A DNA stretch of 64,000 nt, taken from an uncultured Bacteroidales bacterium. GTDB lineage: Bacteria; Bacteroidota; Bacteroidia; Bacteroidales; F082. Location of the stretch: assembly GCA_937926515.1 (NCBI GenBank), contig CALAZZ010000147.1:1-64000 (forward strand). Direction: 5' to 3'. Position numbers and translations under genes: made by a program. The notes under the pieces were generated by a model. It was not told where the DNA came from. It ran no database searches and worked only from the letters and a program-made list of their open reading frames with translations. Of the stretch, positions 25,359-35,969 are shown in pieces. Each line of letters starts with the position of its first letter. Position 1 is the stretch's first letter.

Positions 25359-26555
25359 CTATCCCTCCATAATTGCCTTAACACCGGGCAACTCCTTACC
25401 CTCAATGTATTCCAGCATAGCACCTCCACCGGTGGATGCATAGCTTACTTTGTCGGCCAGGTCGTATTTGTTTATGGCTGCTACCGAATCACCTCCACCG
25501 ACGAGCGAGTAGGTTCCCATGGATGTAGCTTTGGCAATGGCATAAGCTATTTCGCGGGTTCCTTTGGCAAAATTCGGAAACTCAAACACCCCCATAGGGC
25601 CATTCCATAAGATGGTTTTTGAGCTTTGAATCACCTTGCTGAACGCTTCGATGGTTTCCGGACCTATATCCAGTCCCATCCAGCCATCTGGTATCTCCAT
25701 CACACCACAGACCTTCTGATTGGCATCATCACTGAATTCGTCAGCCACAACAGTATCTGTAGGTATCATGAGCTGTACTCCATTCGATTCGGCTTTTGCT
25801 ATGGCTGCTTTTGCCGTATCCACCAACTCATCCTCAATTAGTGAATTGCCTACCTGACCACCCATAGCTTTTATGAATGTAAACATCATACCACCGCCAA
25901 TGATCAGGTTGTCCACCTTTTCAAGCAGGTTATTGATAATTTCAATTTTACCTGAAATCTTAGCACCTCCAAGCACTGCAGTAAAAGGTTTTTCGGGATG
26001 ACTGATCACCTTCTCCAGGTTCGAAACTTCGTCCTGCATAAGGTATCCAAAAAGGCTCGCACCCGGGAAATACCTGGCAATGATTGAGGTAGAGGCATGA
26101 GCCCGGTGTGCCGTCCCAAAAGCATCATTCACATATACATCTGCCAACAATGCAAGTTTTTTCGCAAACGCCTCGTCACCTTTGGTTTCTTCTTTATAAA
26201 AACGAAGGTTCTCCAGCAGCAATACCTCACCGGGTTTCAAAACGGCAGATTGATCCAAAGCTGATTTACCTATGCAATCATCGGCAAATCGAACCTTAAG
26301 CCCGAGATGGCGTTCCACAGAGGGGATAATGTGGCGCAGTGAATATTTATCCTCGGGACCTTCCTTCGGCCTGCCAAAGTGCGACATTAAAATTACCGAA
26401 GCACCGGACTTGAGTAATTTCTTCACGGTAGGAACGGCAGCTCTGATTCTGGTGTCATCAGTTACTTCAAACTTCTCATTCAGCGGAACATTGAAATCCA
26501 CCCTTACCAGGGTACGTTTACCTTTTAAATTGTATTGATCAATGTTTTTCATCAT
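25359..26555 (-). CDS. pgk: Phosphoglycerate kinase
   Basis: The 398-residue glycolytic enzyme transfers phosphate between 1,3-bisphosphoglycerate and ADP. It carries the PGK signature RVDFNVPLN, the substrate-binding [11 protein letters not shown] and [19 protein letters not shown], and the C-terminal nucleotide loop [11 protein letters not shown]. Length is normal. The start could be either of two adjacent ATGs. It is monocistronic and converges on dxs. Confidence 0.98.
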   Translation of the reverse strand: MMKNIDQYNLKGKRTLVRVDFNVPLNEKFEVTDDTRIRAAVPTVKKLLKSGASVILMSHFGRPKEGPEDKYSLRHIIPSVERHLGLKVRFADDCIGKSALDQSAVLKPGEVLLLENLRFYKEETKGDEAFAKKLALLADVYVNDAFGTAHRAHASTSIIARYFPGASLFGYLMQDEVSNLEKVISHPEKPFTAVLGGAKISGKIEIINNLLEKVDNLIIGGGMMFTFIKAMGGQVGNSLIEDELVDTAKAAIAKAESNGVQLMIPTDTVVADEFSDDANQKVCGVMEIPDGWMGLDIGPETIEAFSKVIQSSKTILWNGPMGVFEFPNFAKGTREIAYAIAKATSMGTYSLVGGGDSVAAINKYDLADKVSYASTGGGAMLEYIEGKELPGVKAIMEG

Positions 26556-26681
26556 GGTATTGACTTTTTTATGATATGTTCTTGAAAAATCTTATGGCTC
26601 TGATTTATAATGTCTTAATAATTTTTTTCTTCAGCCTAATATTTTCTACAAATTTAATGAATATGCCAAAGCATTAACTTC

Positions 26682-26695
26682 ATTATCCGGATAAT
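26682..26695. promoter_or_regulatory. 14-bp palindrome with extra half-site
   Basis: ATTATCCGGATAAT is a perfect palindrome, followed 1 base later by a further GGATAATT half-site (26697-26704). It lies between pgk and the beta-helix gene, about 72 bases upstream of the latter's -7 box and 127 bases upstream of pgk. A regulator site is plausible. Confidence 0.35.
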
Positions 26696-26766
26696 TGGAT
26701 AATTAAAATATCGTAATCGGTTGCAGTGACAACATAACTGAAGCCGGCAGATATAGAGAAAAGTCC

Positions 26767-26774
26767 TATCTTTG
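26767..26774 (+). promoter_or_regulatory. Predicted -7 box for beta-helix gene
   Basis: TATCTTTG, an exact TAnnTTTG match 28 bases before the ATG at 26803. Confidence 0.5.
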
Positions 26775-26802
26775 ATACACAAACCAAATCCTATAACTCC
26801 AC

Positions 26803-28473
26803 ATGCAATTTATTGAAGATAATTGTGTTAAAAGATCACAATCAAACCGAAATTTCCTATATAAGCTGGGCCTACTGGTTCTTACTATAAGTTTCCTGAT
26901 GGTAAGCTTGCTATTTGCCGACCTGTTCGCCCAATCCAACAATCATATTGCATGTGGTGAACAAAGCGGGACCTGGAACTATGATACAGTTTTTGTGAAC
27001 TGCGACATCATTATTCCTGAAAATGAAGTGCTGGAAATTTTATCCGGCACAACCGTACTTTTTAATGATCATTACAAAATTACAATAAACGGGGCATTGC
27101 AGGCAAAAGGGACCGCAGCATCTCCTGTCAGGTTTACGGTAGGCGACACTACCGGTTTTGCTGACATCCATTCTACTGCAGGAGGCTGGGGAGGCATCAG
27201 GATGGATGAGGTTTCGGTTAGCAGCGACTCAACATTGTTCGAATTTTGCACCTTTAAATATGGGAAAGCGGTAGTCGATTCCGTATATCGGTTTGGAGGT
27301 GCTATTTGCATTCGTGAATTTGATAAAATTAAGATATCTGACTGTATTTTCGAAAACAATTTGGCTTTTTATCGTGGTGGTGCCATTTATGCTGAAAAAT
27401 CAGACATGTTTGTGAGGGATTGCTTATTTATCGGAAATTTTGCAGGCAACGACAGCCTGATCTACGGCTATGGAGGTGCGATCAAGCAATTTTATGGTGA
27501 ACCAATAATACAACATTGCGAGTTTTATGAAAATGGTTCTACAGGGATCGGAGGTGCGGTTTCCTTCGAATATGCAGACCCTTTGATGGTCAACTGCATA
27601 TTTCAATACAACTACAGTGGGTTGGGTGGCGCCATTGGATATTTACGATCAACGCCAACAAACATCAATGTCAATATACTGATCATCGACAATCAGGCAT
27701 TGTTCTTTGGAGGTGGCATCGCCAATGTGGCGGCTTCACCTATGTTTACGAATACCACTATAGCCGGAAACTACGCCGCTATGGGAGGTGGCTTGTACTG
27801 CAACGAAGCTTCAAACCCCAAAATGTTCAACACCATCTTGTGGGATAACACTGCTGGTCAAGGAGAACCGTTTGGTTCACAGCTCTGGTTGTGGGATACT
27901 GATTCTGAACCCGCATTTTACAACTGTGCCATCCAATTTGGGATTGCAGCATTTGGAGGCAGTGGAACCATGTTCGAAGGCCCTTATGTGGATTGCATTG
28001 AGGATGATCCATTGTTTATAGACACTTGGGATAATAATTATCGCCTTAATGAGAACAGTCCTTGTGTCAATACCGGCATGACCGACACCACAGGGCTTGC
28101 CCTACCCTGGTTTGATCTAGGCATGGATCCTCGTATTTCGGGTGGCAGGTTGGACATGGGCTCCTACGAATTTCAGGAAGCTGTTGCTGTAAAACAATAC
28201 CCTGCGCAAACCTCTGATTTGGTTGTGTTCCCTCAACCTTTAGTTAAAAATTCATTGATACAATTTAACGCAAACTCAGCCAGCCGGGCGGTCATAGAGC
28301 TTAGAAATCTAAATGGAGAACTCATCAGCAGTTGTCGATTACAACTGCACGGCAAGGCTATTCACGCTATCGAGATCAATCGTTTGATCAACCTTGAGCT
28401 TCTGCCACCTTCAGTATACCTTATTGGTTTTCGAACGGACTATGAATCAAAATATATTAAAGTGGTGCGATAA
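26803..28473 (+). CDS. Secreted right-handed beta-helix protein, T9SS cargo
   Basis: The 556-residue protein has a signal anchor/peptide ending near residue 45 (LFADLFAQ). Residues about 55-420 form a right-handed parallel beta-helix with repeated GGAIY/GGAI, NCIF and FENN-type turns, as in polymorphic outer-membrane and pectate-lyase-like folds. The end (VVFPQPLVKN through YIKVVR) is a T9SS type A sorting domain. No catalytic residues are identified. Many such proteins bind or cleave polysaccharides, but an adhesin is equally possible. Confidence 0.85.
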   Translation: MQFIEDNCVKRSQSNRNFLYKLGLLVLTISFLMVSLLFADLFAQSNNHIACGEQSGTWNYDTVFVNCDIIIPENEVLEILSGTTVLFNDHYKITINGALQAKGTAASPVRFTVGDTTGFADIHSTAGGWGGIRMDEVSVSSDSTLFEFCTFKYGKAVVDSVYRFGGAICIREFDKIKISDCIFENNLAFYRGGAIYAEKSDMFVRDCLFIGNFAGNDSLIYGYGGAIKQFYGEPIIQHCEFYENGSTGIGGAVSFEYADPLMVNCIFQYNYSGLGGAIGYLRSTPTNINVNILIIDNQALFFGGGIANVAASPMFTNTTIAGNYAAMGGGLYCNEASNPKMFNTILWDNTAGQGEPFGSQLWLWDTDSEPAFYNCAIQFGIAAFGGSGTMFEGPYVDCIEDDPLFIDTWDNNYRLNENSPCVNTGMTDTTGLALPWFDLGMDPRISGGRLDMGSYEFQEAVAVKQYPAQTSDLVVFPQPLVKNSLIQFNANSASRAVIELRNLNGELISSCRLQLHGKAIHAIEINRLINLELLPPSVYLIGFRTDYESKYIKVVR

Positions 28474-28508
28474 AGTATAGTTGACACGACACTATCTTAA
28501 TTCTGGAC

Positions 28509-29270
28509 CTATTCTTTCTTTAAAGGTGCACTTAATTTCGCACCGAAAAACTCCCGGTTCATGCGTGCGATGTGTGAAACGGAAATTTCCTTAGGACACT
28601 CAGCCTCACAGGCATAGGTGTTGGTGCAGTTTCCAAAGCCCAGTTCATCCATTTTTGCTACCATATTCTGCACACGTTCGCGTGCCTCGGGGCGACCTTG
28701 CGGCAGCAGCGCAAACTGTGACACTTTAGCGGCAACAAACAGCATGGCACTGGCATTTTTACAAGCTGCAACACAAGCACCGCAACCTATGCAAGAAGCG
28801 GCATCCATGGCGTCTTCGGCAGCAGCCCTTGGGATGGGTAGTGCATTGGCGTCAGGCAGCGTGCCTCCCGTTCTGACAGTTATAAAACCACCTGCCTGAA
28901 TGATCTCGTCAAAGGCTGTTCGATCAACCATCAGATCCTTGATCACCGGAAATGGCTTGGCCCGCCATGGCTCAATCACAATGGTTTCACCATCCTTGAA
29001 ATTGCGCATATGCATCTGACAGGTGGTGATGCCCCTGTCAGGCCCATGAGGCCGGCCATTAATATATAAACTACAAGCTCCGCAGATTCCTTCGCGACAA
29101 TCATGATCGAAAGCAACCGGCTCTTCGCCTTTCATTACCAGGCTTTCGTTGAGAATATCAAGCATTTCGAGAAAGGAAGCATCAGCTGAAATATTTTGTA
29201 CCTGGTAGTCAACAAACTGACCTTTGCTTTCGGCCGAGGCCTGTCTCCAGATTCTTAACGTTAGATCCAT
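28509..29270 (-). CDS. sdhB: Succinate dehydrogenase/fumarate reductase iron-sulfur subunit
   Basis: The 253-residue subunit has an N-terminal [2Fe-2S] ferredoxin domain ([11 protein letters not shown], and a later Cys in TTCQMH) and C-terminal cluster motifs [11 protein letters not shown] and [10 protein letters not shown] for the [4Fe-4S] and [3Fe-4S] centres. It passes electrons between the flavoprotein SdhA and the membrane subunit SdhC. It is the last gene of sdhC-sdhA-sdhB, with 44 bases after sdhA. Confidence 0.96.
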   Translation of the reverse strand: MDLTLRIWRQASAESKGQFVDYQVQNISADASFLEMLDILNESLVMKGEEPVAFDHDCREGICGACSLYINGRPHGPDRGITTCQMHMRNFKDGETIVIEPWRAKPFPVIKDLMVDRTAFDEIIQAGGFITVRTGGTLPDANALPIPRAAAEDAMDAASCIGCGACVAACKNASAMLFVAAKVSQFALLPQGRPEARERVQNMVAKMDELGFGNCTNTYACEAECPKEISVSHIARMNREFFGAKLSAPLKKE

Positions 29271-29314
29271 TTTAACTGTGTTTTATATCGTTTGAAAATC
29301 AAAATGTCAATGAA

Positions 29315-31255
29315 TTATTTGTAGCTCCTTTGTTTTACTTCAGTGAACTCAAACACCAGTGGTTCCTTATGAAGTACAGGTTCATTATCAGCTCCCCGGT
29401 ATTCCCAAACAGCCACAAAACTAAAGTCCTTGTCATTACGAAGAGCCTCACCCTCAGCAGTTTGGTATTCCTCACGGAAGTGACCTCCACATGATTCCTC
29501 ACGCATGAGGGCATCACGTGCCATCAGCTCTCCCATTTCGAGGAAGTCAACAACACGTAATGCTTTCTCCAGTTCCACGTTCATGCTGTCTGCCTTGCCG
29601 GGAATGCGAACATTCTTCCAGAAATCAGCACGCAGATCCTTGATCAATCCGATGGATTTCTCCAATCCTTCTTTATTACGCGACATGCCAACATAATCCC
29701 ACATGATCAATCCCAGCTTCCTGTGATAATGATCAACAGTCTGATCTCCGTTTACGGACATCAAGCGGTCGATAAGTTCCTGCGTATCCCTTTCTGTTTT
29801 GTCAAACTCAGGCAAATCTGTTGGCAACGGCTTCACCCCTATCTGGTCAGCAAGATAGTTTTGGAGGGTATAAGGCAATACAAAATAACCATCAGCCAGG
29901 CCCTGCATCAATGCCGATGCGCCTAAACGGTTTGCTCCATGATCAGAAAAGTTGGCTTCGCCCGCAGCAAAAAGCCCTGGTATGGTAGTCTGCAACTCAT
30001 AGTCAACCCAAATACCACCCATGGTGTAGTGAACTGCAGGATAGATCATCATCGGGGTTTCGTAGGGATTCTCATCCACGATCTTTTCATACATCTGGAA
30101 AAGATTGCCATATCGGGCTTCGATCACATGCCTGCCAAGGCGTTTAATGGCATCAGCAAAATCGAGGTATACAGCGAGACCCGTTGAACCAACACCAAAA
30201 CCGGCATCGCAGCGTTCTTTAGCTGCACGTGAAGCCACATCACGAGGCACCAGGTTGCCGAAAGCGGGATAACGGCGCTCGAGATAATAATCGCGGTCTT
30301 CTTCAGCAATGGAGGTGGGTTTAAGTTCACCTCGCTGAATTTTCTCTGCATCCTCCTTTTTCCTGGGTACCCAAATACGGCCATCGTTGCGCAAACTTTC
30401 ACTCATCAAAGTTAACTTCGACTGGTAATCGCCATGCACGGGAATACAGGTCGGGTGAATTTGTGTGAAACTTGGATTACCGAAAAAAGCACCCTTTTTA
30501 TAGGTCTTCCATGCCACGCTACCGTTTGAAGCCATGGCGTTGGTCGAAAGGAAAAAGACGTTGCCATACCCACCGGTAGCGATTACCACGGCATGGGCAA
30601 AATAACGCTCCAGGGCGCCGGTTACCAGGTTGCGCATGATCACGCCACGCGCACGACCGTCAACCACAACCAGATCCATCATATCCCTGCGTGTGTACAT
30701 CTTCACTGAACCTTTATTGATCTCCTTGCTCAGGGCACTATAGGCACCCAATAGCAATTGTTGACCGGTTTGACCTCGTGCATAAAATGTACGCGACACC
30801 TGTGCCCCACCGAAAGATCTATTGTCAAGCAAGCCGCCGTATTCGCGAGCAAAAGGAACGCCTTGAGCCACACATTGGTCAATAATGCTATTGCTAACTT
30901 CGGCCAGCCTGTAAACATTTGCTTCACGCGAGCGGTAATCGCCTCCCTTGATGGTATCGTTATACAGCCTGTGAACACTGTCGCCATCGTTGGTGTAGTT
31001 CTTTGCAGCATTAATGCCACCTTGTGCTGCAATACTATGGGCACGTCTCGGGCTGTCATGTATGCCAAATATCTTCACATTAAAGCCCATCTCGCCCAAA
31101 CTGGCAGCTGCCGCTGCTCCGGCCAGGCCGGTCCCAACTACAATAATGTCAAGCTTTCGCTTATTAGCCGGATTAACAAGATTCTGCTGTACTTTATAAT
31201 TGTTCCATTTTTCTGCCAAAGGCCCTTTTGGAATTTTTGCATCTAACTTAGCCAT
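29315..31255 (-). CDS. sdhA: Succinate dehydrogenase/fumarate reductase flavoprotein subunit
   Basis: The 646-residue flavoprotein shows the FAD-binding dinucleotide fold ([15 protein letters not shown]), the flavin-linking His region [14 protein letters not shown], the active-site segment [11 protein letters not shown], and [10 protein letters not shown]. It oxidises succinate or reduces fumarate at the inner face of the membrane. The length and the 14-base gap to sdhC match the Bacteroidota/epsilon-type enzyme with a single diheme membrane subunit. Confidence 0.97.
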   Translation of the reverse strand: MAKLDAKIPKGPLAEKWNNYKVQQNLVNPANKRKLDIIVVGTGLAGAAAAASLGEMGFNVKIFGIHDSPRRAHSIAAQGGINAAKNYTNDGDSVHRLYNDTIKGGDYRSREANVYRLAEVSNSIIDQCVAQGVPFAREYGGLLDNRSFGGAQVSRTFYARGQTGQQLLLGAYSALSKEINKGSVKMYTRRDMMDLVVVDGRARGVIMRNLVTGALERYFAHAVVIATGGYGNVFFLSTNAMASNGSVAWKTYKKGAFFGNPSFTQIHPTCIPVHGDYQSKLTLMSESLRNDGRIWVPRKKEDAEKIQRGELKPTSIAEEDRDYYLERRYPAFGNLVPRDVASRAAKERCDAGFGVGSTGLAVYLDFADAIKRLGRHVIEARYGNLFQMYEKIVDENPYETPMMIYPAVHYTMGGIWVDYELQTTIPGLFAAGEANFSDHGANRLGASALMQGLADGYFVLPYTLQNYLADQIGVKPLPTDLPEFDKTERDTQELIDRLMSVNGDQTVDHYHRKLGLIMWDYVGMSRNKEGLEKSIGLIKDLRADFWKNVRIPGKADSMNVELEKALRVVDFLEMGELMARDALMREESCGGHFREEYQTAEGEALRNDKDFSFVAVWEYRGADNEPVLHKEPLVFEFTEVKQRSYK

Positions 31256-31268
31256 ATCTTTTCGTACT

Positions 31269-31943
31269 TTATTTGAAGAAATAAATAACTATCGGAATTG
31301 CCAGGTAACCAGCCGTAACCAGAACGGAGTATATGTTACCAATCAACTTGATTGCCGGTGTATAGGTTTTGTGGTTCAGCCCCAGCGATTGAAAAGCCGA
31401 CTGAAAACCATGCTGGAGGTGAAAGCCCAGAAGTAAAAGTGAAATAATGTAAAAGATCACATACCAAATATCCTTAAACAAGGCAACAACTAAGGCACCA
31501 ACATCTTTATAAACACCCGATTCATAAGCGATCATCTCAATGGGGCCAAACTTAACTTTGAAAAAGAAATTGGCAAAGTGGAGTCCCAAAAAAATCAATA
31601 CGATCACTCCCGTATGTATCATGAACTTTGAAAAATAAGAGGTTTCTGAGAATCCCTTTCGTTCATAACGCATCGGCCGTGCTATCCAGTTTTGTATTTG
31701 AAGCACAAAACCTAAAATAATATGAATGATGAAGCCTGCAAAAAGCACCCACTGGAATGTTTGTATCAATGGATTGGTTAGCATAAAATGTGCTGCCTGG
31801 TTAAATAATTCGCGTGTGTCATCAAAAAGAATTAAAATATTAATCGTAAGGTGCACCACCAAAAAGGTTATTAAAAAAAGCCCCGCAAGGGACATAATAA
31901 TTTTTTTGGTGATCGATGAATAGTGTAATACTGCTTTACTCAT
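31269..31943 (-). CDS. sdhC: Succinate dehydrogenase cytochrome b subunit
   Basis: The 224-residue membrane protein has five predicted helices with His residues positioned for two hemes (for example [46 protein letters not shown]). This is the single-anchor type B form of SDH/FRD, so no sdhD is expected. It exchanges electrons with menaquinone. It is first in the sdhCAB operon and divergent from the aminopeptidase gene. Confidence 0.93.
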   Translation of the reverse strand: MSKAVLHYSSITKKIIMSLAGLFLITFLVVHLTINILILFDDTRELFNQAAHFMLTNPLIQTFQWVLFAGFIIHIILGFVLQIQNWIARPMRYERKGFSETSYFSKFMIHTGVIVLIFLGLHFANFFFKVKFGPIEMIAYESGVYKDVGALVVALFKDIWYVIFYIISLLLLGFHLQHGFQSAFQSLGLNHKTYTPAIKLIGNIYSVLVTAGYLAIPIVIYFFK

Positions 31944-32007
31944 GGTGTTGGGTTTAACTGTAAAACATGTGAGGGTTATTTGCTATTGAAATAAACATGA
32001 AAAAAAC

Positions 32008-32015
32008 TACCTTTG
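32008..32015 (+). promoter_or_regulatory. Predicted -7 box for aminopeptidase P operon
   Basis: TACCTTTG, with TATTG about 19 bases upstream as a -33 candidate. It implies an 80-base leader before the ATG at 32102. Confidence 0.45.
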
Positions 32016-32101
32016 TATGGTTGAGCTAACAAATGTAAGGATATATTCTATTTGATTTATCCTCTTTAAAATAATTTAGATCGATTCAATATAAACCCAG
32101 T

Positions 32102-33388
32102 ATGCGATACCACCCCATTACAAACTCGCTTTTCATCCGGAACCGGAAAAAATTAACTGATAAATTACCCAAAAATTCCATCCTGATTCTCAGGTCTGCT
32201 GAAAAAATGCCGCGAAACGGTGACCAATTCTATCCATTCAGACAACAGTCGGATTTTTTCTATTTAACCGGCATTGAACAAGAGGATACTTGCCTGATAT
32301 TATTTCCCGATTGCCCTAATCCTGCTATGCAGGAATTGCTTTTTATTCAAAAATTTGATCCGGTCACTGCGGTCTGGGAAGGACATAAACTTACCAATGA
32401 ACAGGCTACTGCCATATCAGGAATCACCCAGGTTCAAACCAATGATACCCTTCAAGCTGTCCTACAGGAAACATTGAACTATGCCGAAACGGTTTATCTG
32501 AACAATAATGAATACATCAAGTTTTTTACCGATGTACCTGACAATCAACTGAGATTGGCTCACCAACTCAAACAGAAGTATCCTTTGCATAAATACGAAC
32601 GTGCGGCACCACTTTTAACCGAACTGCGCCAATGCAAAGCAAAAGAAGAAATTGAGCTGATCAAAACAGCTTGCCAAATCACCCATAAAGCCATCAGGAG
32701 AATGGCCAAATTCGTAAAACCAGGTATATACGAATTTGATGTTCAGGCCGAAATGGAACACGAATTCACAATTAACAGGGCCAACGGACATGGCTACTAT
32801 CCCATCATTGCCGGAGGGGTGGACAGTTGCATTTTACATTACAATGAAAATGACAAACAGCTCCATAACGGTGATCTGTTGTTGCTCGATTTTGGAGCTG
32901 AGTATGCAAACTACACTGCTGACCTCAGCCGCACACTGCCTGTAAATGGCAAATTCACTCCGCGCCAGCGACAATGTTACGATGCCGTACTTCGTGTATT
33001 CAAGAAAGCACGTAAACTCTATGTACCAGGGAATACCATCGACCAGATCAATCAGGAATGCTGGAAGATGATGGAACAGGAAATGATTGGCCTTGGTCTG
33101 TTTACCCAAGACAATGTCAATAATCAGGATGCTGCAGCTCCATTGTACAAAAAATACCTCATGCACGGCATTGCTCACCCACTAGGCCTGGATGTGCATG
33201 ATGTAGGTTCCAAGTTTGAACCCCTCCGGCCTGGTATGGTACTTACATGTGAACCTGGGATATACATCACTGAAGAGAAAATCGGTATTCGATTGGAAAA
33301 TGATATATTGGTCACTGAAGATGGCCCTTATGATCTTATGGAAGATATCCCGATTGAGGCTGACGATATCGAAGCCATGATGCGCTAA
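32102..33388 (+). CDS. Aminopeptidase P family (Xaa-Pro) protein
   Basis: The 428-residue M24B metallopeptidase has the aminopeptidase P N-terminal domain (residues about 1-130; FYPFRQQSDFFYLTGIEQEDTCL) and the pita-bread catalytic domain with the five metal ligands in order: Asp in LLLDFGAEY, Asp in TADLSRT, His in HGIAHPLGLDVHD, Glu in CEPGIYI, Glu in RLENDILV. It removes N-terminal residues before proline. The next gene, 45 bases on, is a paralogue. Confidence 0.94.
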   Translation: MRYHPITNSLFIRNRKKLTDKLPKNSILILRSAEKMPRNGDQFYPFRQQSDFFYLTGIEQEDTCLILFPDCPNPAMQELLFIQKFDPVTAVWEGHKLTNEQATAISGITQVQTNDTLQAVLQETLNYAETVYLNNNEYIKFFTDVPDNQLRLAHQLKQKYPLHKYERAAPLLTELRQCKAKEEIELIKTACQITHKAIRRMAKFVKPGIYEFDVQAEMEHEFTINRANGHGYYPIIAGGVDSCILHYNENDKQLHNGDLLLLDFGAEYANYTADLSRTLPVNGKFTPRQRQCYDAVLRVFKKARKLYVPGNTIDQINQECWKMMEQEMIGLGLFTQDNVNNQDAAAPLYKKYLMHGIAHPLGLDVHDVGSKFEPLRPGMVLTCEPGIYITEEKIGIRLENDILVTEDGPYDLMEDIPIEADDIEAMMR

Positions 33389-33433
33389 GGATCCTACAAT
33401 GCAAACAAATCAAATAATCTAAATTACATTTCC

Positions 33434-34855
33434 ATGTTTGAAAAAGAAGCTTATATCAATCGTAGAAAAAACCTAAAGAAACTTATTAGTAATGGCATAG
33501 CGCTGTTCCCTGCCAATCAGGATGCTGCCTTCAACTATCCGGCAAACACCTACCGATACCGGCAAGACAGCCATTTCTCCTATTTCTTTGGATTACATCA
33601 TCCCGGATTCATGGGCATGATCGACTTTGATAGCGGTGAAGAGATCCTCTTCGGAAATGATGTTGACATAGATGACATCATCTGGATGGGCCCGCAACCT
33701 GCCGTTAGTGAACAAGCAGCTCTCGCAGGTATACATAAAACCTACCCCTATCGTGATGTTGAAGAATACATCAAAAAGGCATATCAACAAGGACGAAAAG
33801 TGCATTATCTGCCACCCTACCGTGGCGAAATGTCCATAGAACTTGGCAGTTTATTGAATATACACCCGGCCGAAATAAAAGCCAATGCCAGCATGGAGCT
33901 TATTAAGGCGGTGGTACAATTGAAAGAAATCAAGGAAGAAAGGGAGATCGCTGAAATCGAAAAAGCTATTGATACTGCCTGGCTGATGCACACCACCGCC
34001 ATGAAAATGGCCAAGCCGGGGATGAATGAGCGAGAAATTGCAGGCACCATCGAAGGCATCGCACTGGCTCACGGAGGGCCGGTATCCTTTCCTATTATTT
34101 TGAGTATCAACGGACAAACCCTTCACAATCACTATCATGGCGATGAACTTGTTGGGGGCCGTATGTTGGTGGTAGATACAGGCACCGAAACAGATAAGCT
34201 TTATGCGAGCGACATCACACGTACGACACCTGTTGGCGGGAAATTCAACCAGCGCCAAAAGGAAATTTATGAAATTGTGCTTAGAGCAGAAGTTGAAAGC
34301 ATTGCAGCAACCAAACCGGGTATTGAATACCGTGAGATGCATCTGCTGGCAGCCCGGATCCTAACTGAGGGATTAAAAGACCTTGGCTTGATGAAAGGTG
34401 ATGTGGATGAAGCTGTTGCAAACGGTGCACATACCCTGTTCTTTCCGCACGGACTCGGACATATGATGGGAATGGATGTTCATGATATGGAGGGCCTTGG
34501 CGAAAACAATGTGGGTTACGACCAGCATACCCAGCGTGCCACACAGTTTGGAACTGCCTATCTGCGCCTTGGTAAAAAACTGAAACCGGGATTCGTTTTA
34601 ACCAACGAGCCGGGCATTTATTTCATACCAGCACTCATTGATAAATTCCGTAGTGAAGGAAAGTTCAAGGATTTTATTAATTACGACTTAGTTGAATCCT
34701 ATAAAGACTTTGGTGGTATCCGCATCGAAGATGATGTGCTGATAACCAAAACAGGACAGCGAATTCTAGGTAAGCCTATTCCTAAAACAATTGCAGAAGT
34801 CGAAGAAACATGTGCCCGAAAAAGAGAATGGCTAAAATTTGACGGAATATTCTAA
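33434..34855 (+). CDS. Aminopeptidase P family (Xaa-Pro) protein, second copy
   Basis: The 473-residue paralogue of the previous gene also has the N-terminal domain (FNYPANTYRYRQDSHFSYFFG) and all five metal ligands (VVDTGTETD, ASDITRT, HGLGHMMGMDVHD, NEPGIYF, RIEDDVLI). It is about 45 residues longer, with extra sequence before the last two ligands (from YDQHTQRATQFG). The two sit in tandem, probably as one transcript, and most likely differ in substrate preference. Confidence 0.94.
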   Translation: MFEKEAYINRRKNLKKLISNGIALFPANQDAAFNYPANTYRYRQDSHFSYFFGLHHPGFMGMIDFDSGEEILFGNDVDIDDIIWMGPQPAVSEQAALAGIHKTYPYRDVEEYIKKAYQQGRKVHYLPPYRGEMSIELGSLLNIHPAEIKANASMELIKAVVQLKEIKEEREIAEIEKAIDTAWLMHTTAMKMAKPGMNEREIAGTIEGIALAHGGPVSFPIILSINGQTLHNHYHGDELVGGRMLVVDTGTETDKLYASDITRTTPVGGKFNQRQKEIYEIVLRAEVESIAATKPGIEYREMHLLAARILTEGLKDLGLMKGDVDEAVANGAHTLFFPHGLGHMMGMDVHDMEGLGENNVGYDQHTQRATQFGTAYLRLGKKLKPGFVLTNEPGIYFIPALIDKFRSEGKFKDFINYDLVESYKDFGGIRIEDDVLITKTGQRILGKPIPKTIAEVEETCARKREWLKFDGIF

Positions 34856-34909
34856 CTTCCGGATTTAAGGAAATGTGGATTGTTTATATCGCAATTCCTT
34901 TTCCTGAAA

Positions 34910-35209
34910 TTACAATTCTTTACAGGTATTGATGCACTTAATGATGTCAGATAGTGTATTGCTCATCAATGAATAATATATCTTTTTCCCGGCTCGGCGA
35001 GATTTTAATATCCCTTTGTTTTTCATGATATTAAGGTGATGAGATGCCGCAGCTTGCTCCAGATCCAGGCGTTGGTATATTTCAGTAACACTGAGTTGAT
35101 CAACATGTGAAAGCAATTCAATTATTGCAATACGGACCGGGTGTGCGATTGCCCTGAGCCGTCCGGCCATCTGTTCTAGCTTTACAACGCTAATTTCTGC
35201 TAACTCCAT
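34910..35209 (-). CDS. ArsR-family transcription regulator
   Basis: I start at the ATG at 35209 (MELAEISVVKL), 99 residues; the in-frame ATG at 35227 falls within the predicted -7 element and would be untranscribed. The protein is a winged-helix regulator: RLRAIAHPVRIAIIELL, the recognition helix in LEQAAASHHLNIMKNKG, and the wing RAGKKIYYSL. No metal-binding Cys pair of the ArsR ELCVCDL type is present, although CINTC lies near the C terminus. It stands alone. An inverted repeat about 165 bases upstream is a possible binding site. Confidence 0.9.
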   Translation of the reverse strand: MELAEISVVKLEQMAGRLRAIAHPVRIAIIELLSHVDQLSVTEIYQRLDLEQAAASHHLNIMKNKGILKSRRAGKKIYYSLMSNTLSDIIKCINTCKEL

Positions 35210-35224
35210 AAAACACCTTTTTTG

Positions 35225-35232
35225 CAAAAATA
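35225..35232 (-). promoter_or_regulatory. Predicted -7 box for arsR-family gene
   Basis: The minus-strand reading is TATTTTTG. It overlaps the upstream in-frame ATG and so supports the start at 35209. Confidence 0.4.
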
Positions 35233-35371
35233 AGGAATCCCCATATATTTATAGGCATTTTAATTAATTCTAAGTGCCAAAAAGTCAATATATAACGATT
35301 CTAAATAAGCGGTATTGAGCTTATACCATTTTACGAATCCGTCTTCATTCTTAATGAATAAAAACTCCTTT

Positions 35372-35395
35372 AATACGAATATTAGAATTCGTATT
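35372..35395. repeat. Inverted repeat with 9-bp arms upstream of arsR-family gene
   Basis: AATACGAAT and ATTCGTATT are perfect inverted arms separated by 6 bases. A further ACGAAT half-site lies nearby at about 35333. The arrangement suits a dimeric regulator such as the neighbouring ArsR-family protein. It also lies about 80 bases past the end of the rfaE2-like gene, but has no T-run for a terminator. Confidence 0.4.
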
Positions 35396-35477
35396 TCGAC
35401 ATCAAAACCAGCTCATTAATTATGTATCAATGCCAGATGGTAAACAAGCTCACTCATTAACTAAACCAAAGTGGTCC

Positions 35478-35969
35478 TTAAAGATTCTTCAGCTTGTCAA
35501 TAATTGAGGAGGTTGAATACCCACTCACCAGATCGATCGTTTGGACCATTCCGCCTTTTGCCTTCACGATATCGTAACCAACAACGTCCTCTGGCTTATA
35601 GTCTTTTCCTTTAATCAGTACATCAGGTTGTATATTGCTGATTAACGTATATGGCGTATCCTCATCAAACAGTGCAACAGCATCAACAAACTGAAGTGAG
35701 GCCAGGAGTATGGCGCGTGCTTGCTGTTCATTAACAGGCCGACCGGAGCCTTTGAGGCGTTGCACCGAAGCATCTGTATTTAGCCCCACAATTAACACAT
35801 CACCTAAATTTGCTGCTTTCGACAGGTAATCAATATGCCCTAGATGAAGAATATCAAAGCAGCCATTGGTGAATACGATTCTTTTATCCTGGAACCGCCA
35901 TACAGCCAACATTGATTTCAGCTTTTCTGGAGAAAATATCTTTTTTTCAGGATAGACCAATTTAGCCAT
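35478..35969 (-). CDS. Heptose-1-phosphate adenylyltransferase domain protein (RfaE2-like)
   Basis: The 163-residue cytidylyltransferase-fold enzyme has the nucleotide-binding motif [10 protein letters not shown] (HLGH at 42-45) and the C-terminal loop GYSTSSIID. It corresponds to the C-terminal half of HldE, which adenylylates D-glycero-beta-D-manno-heptose 1-phosphate to ADP-heptose for LPS inner core. The kinase half is absent and would be a separate gene. Its start overlaps the preceding flippase-like gene by 8 bases. Confidence 0.87.
   Translation of the reverse strand: MAKLVYPEKKIFSPEKLKSMLAVWRFQDKRIVFTNGCFDILHLGHIDYLSKAANLGDVLIVGLNTDASVQRLKGSGRPVNEQQARAILLASLQFVDAVALFDEDTPYTLISNIQPDVLIKGKDYKPEDVVGYDIVKAKGGMVQTIDLVSGYSTSSIIDKLKNL

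Noticed and set aside
28474..28508. Possible terminator between the beta-helix gene and sdhB
   Set aside because: Only a 5-6 bp imperfect stem is seen, with no T-run on either strand.
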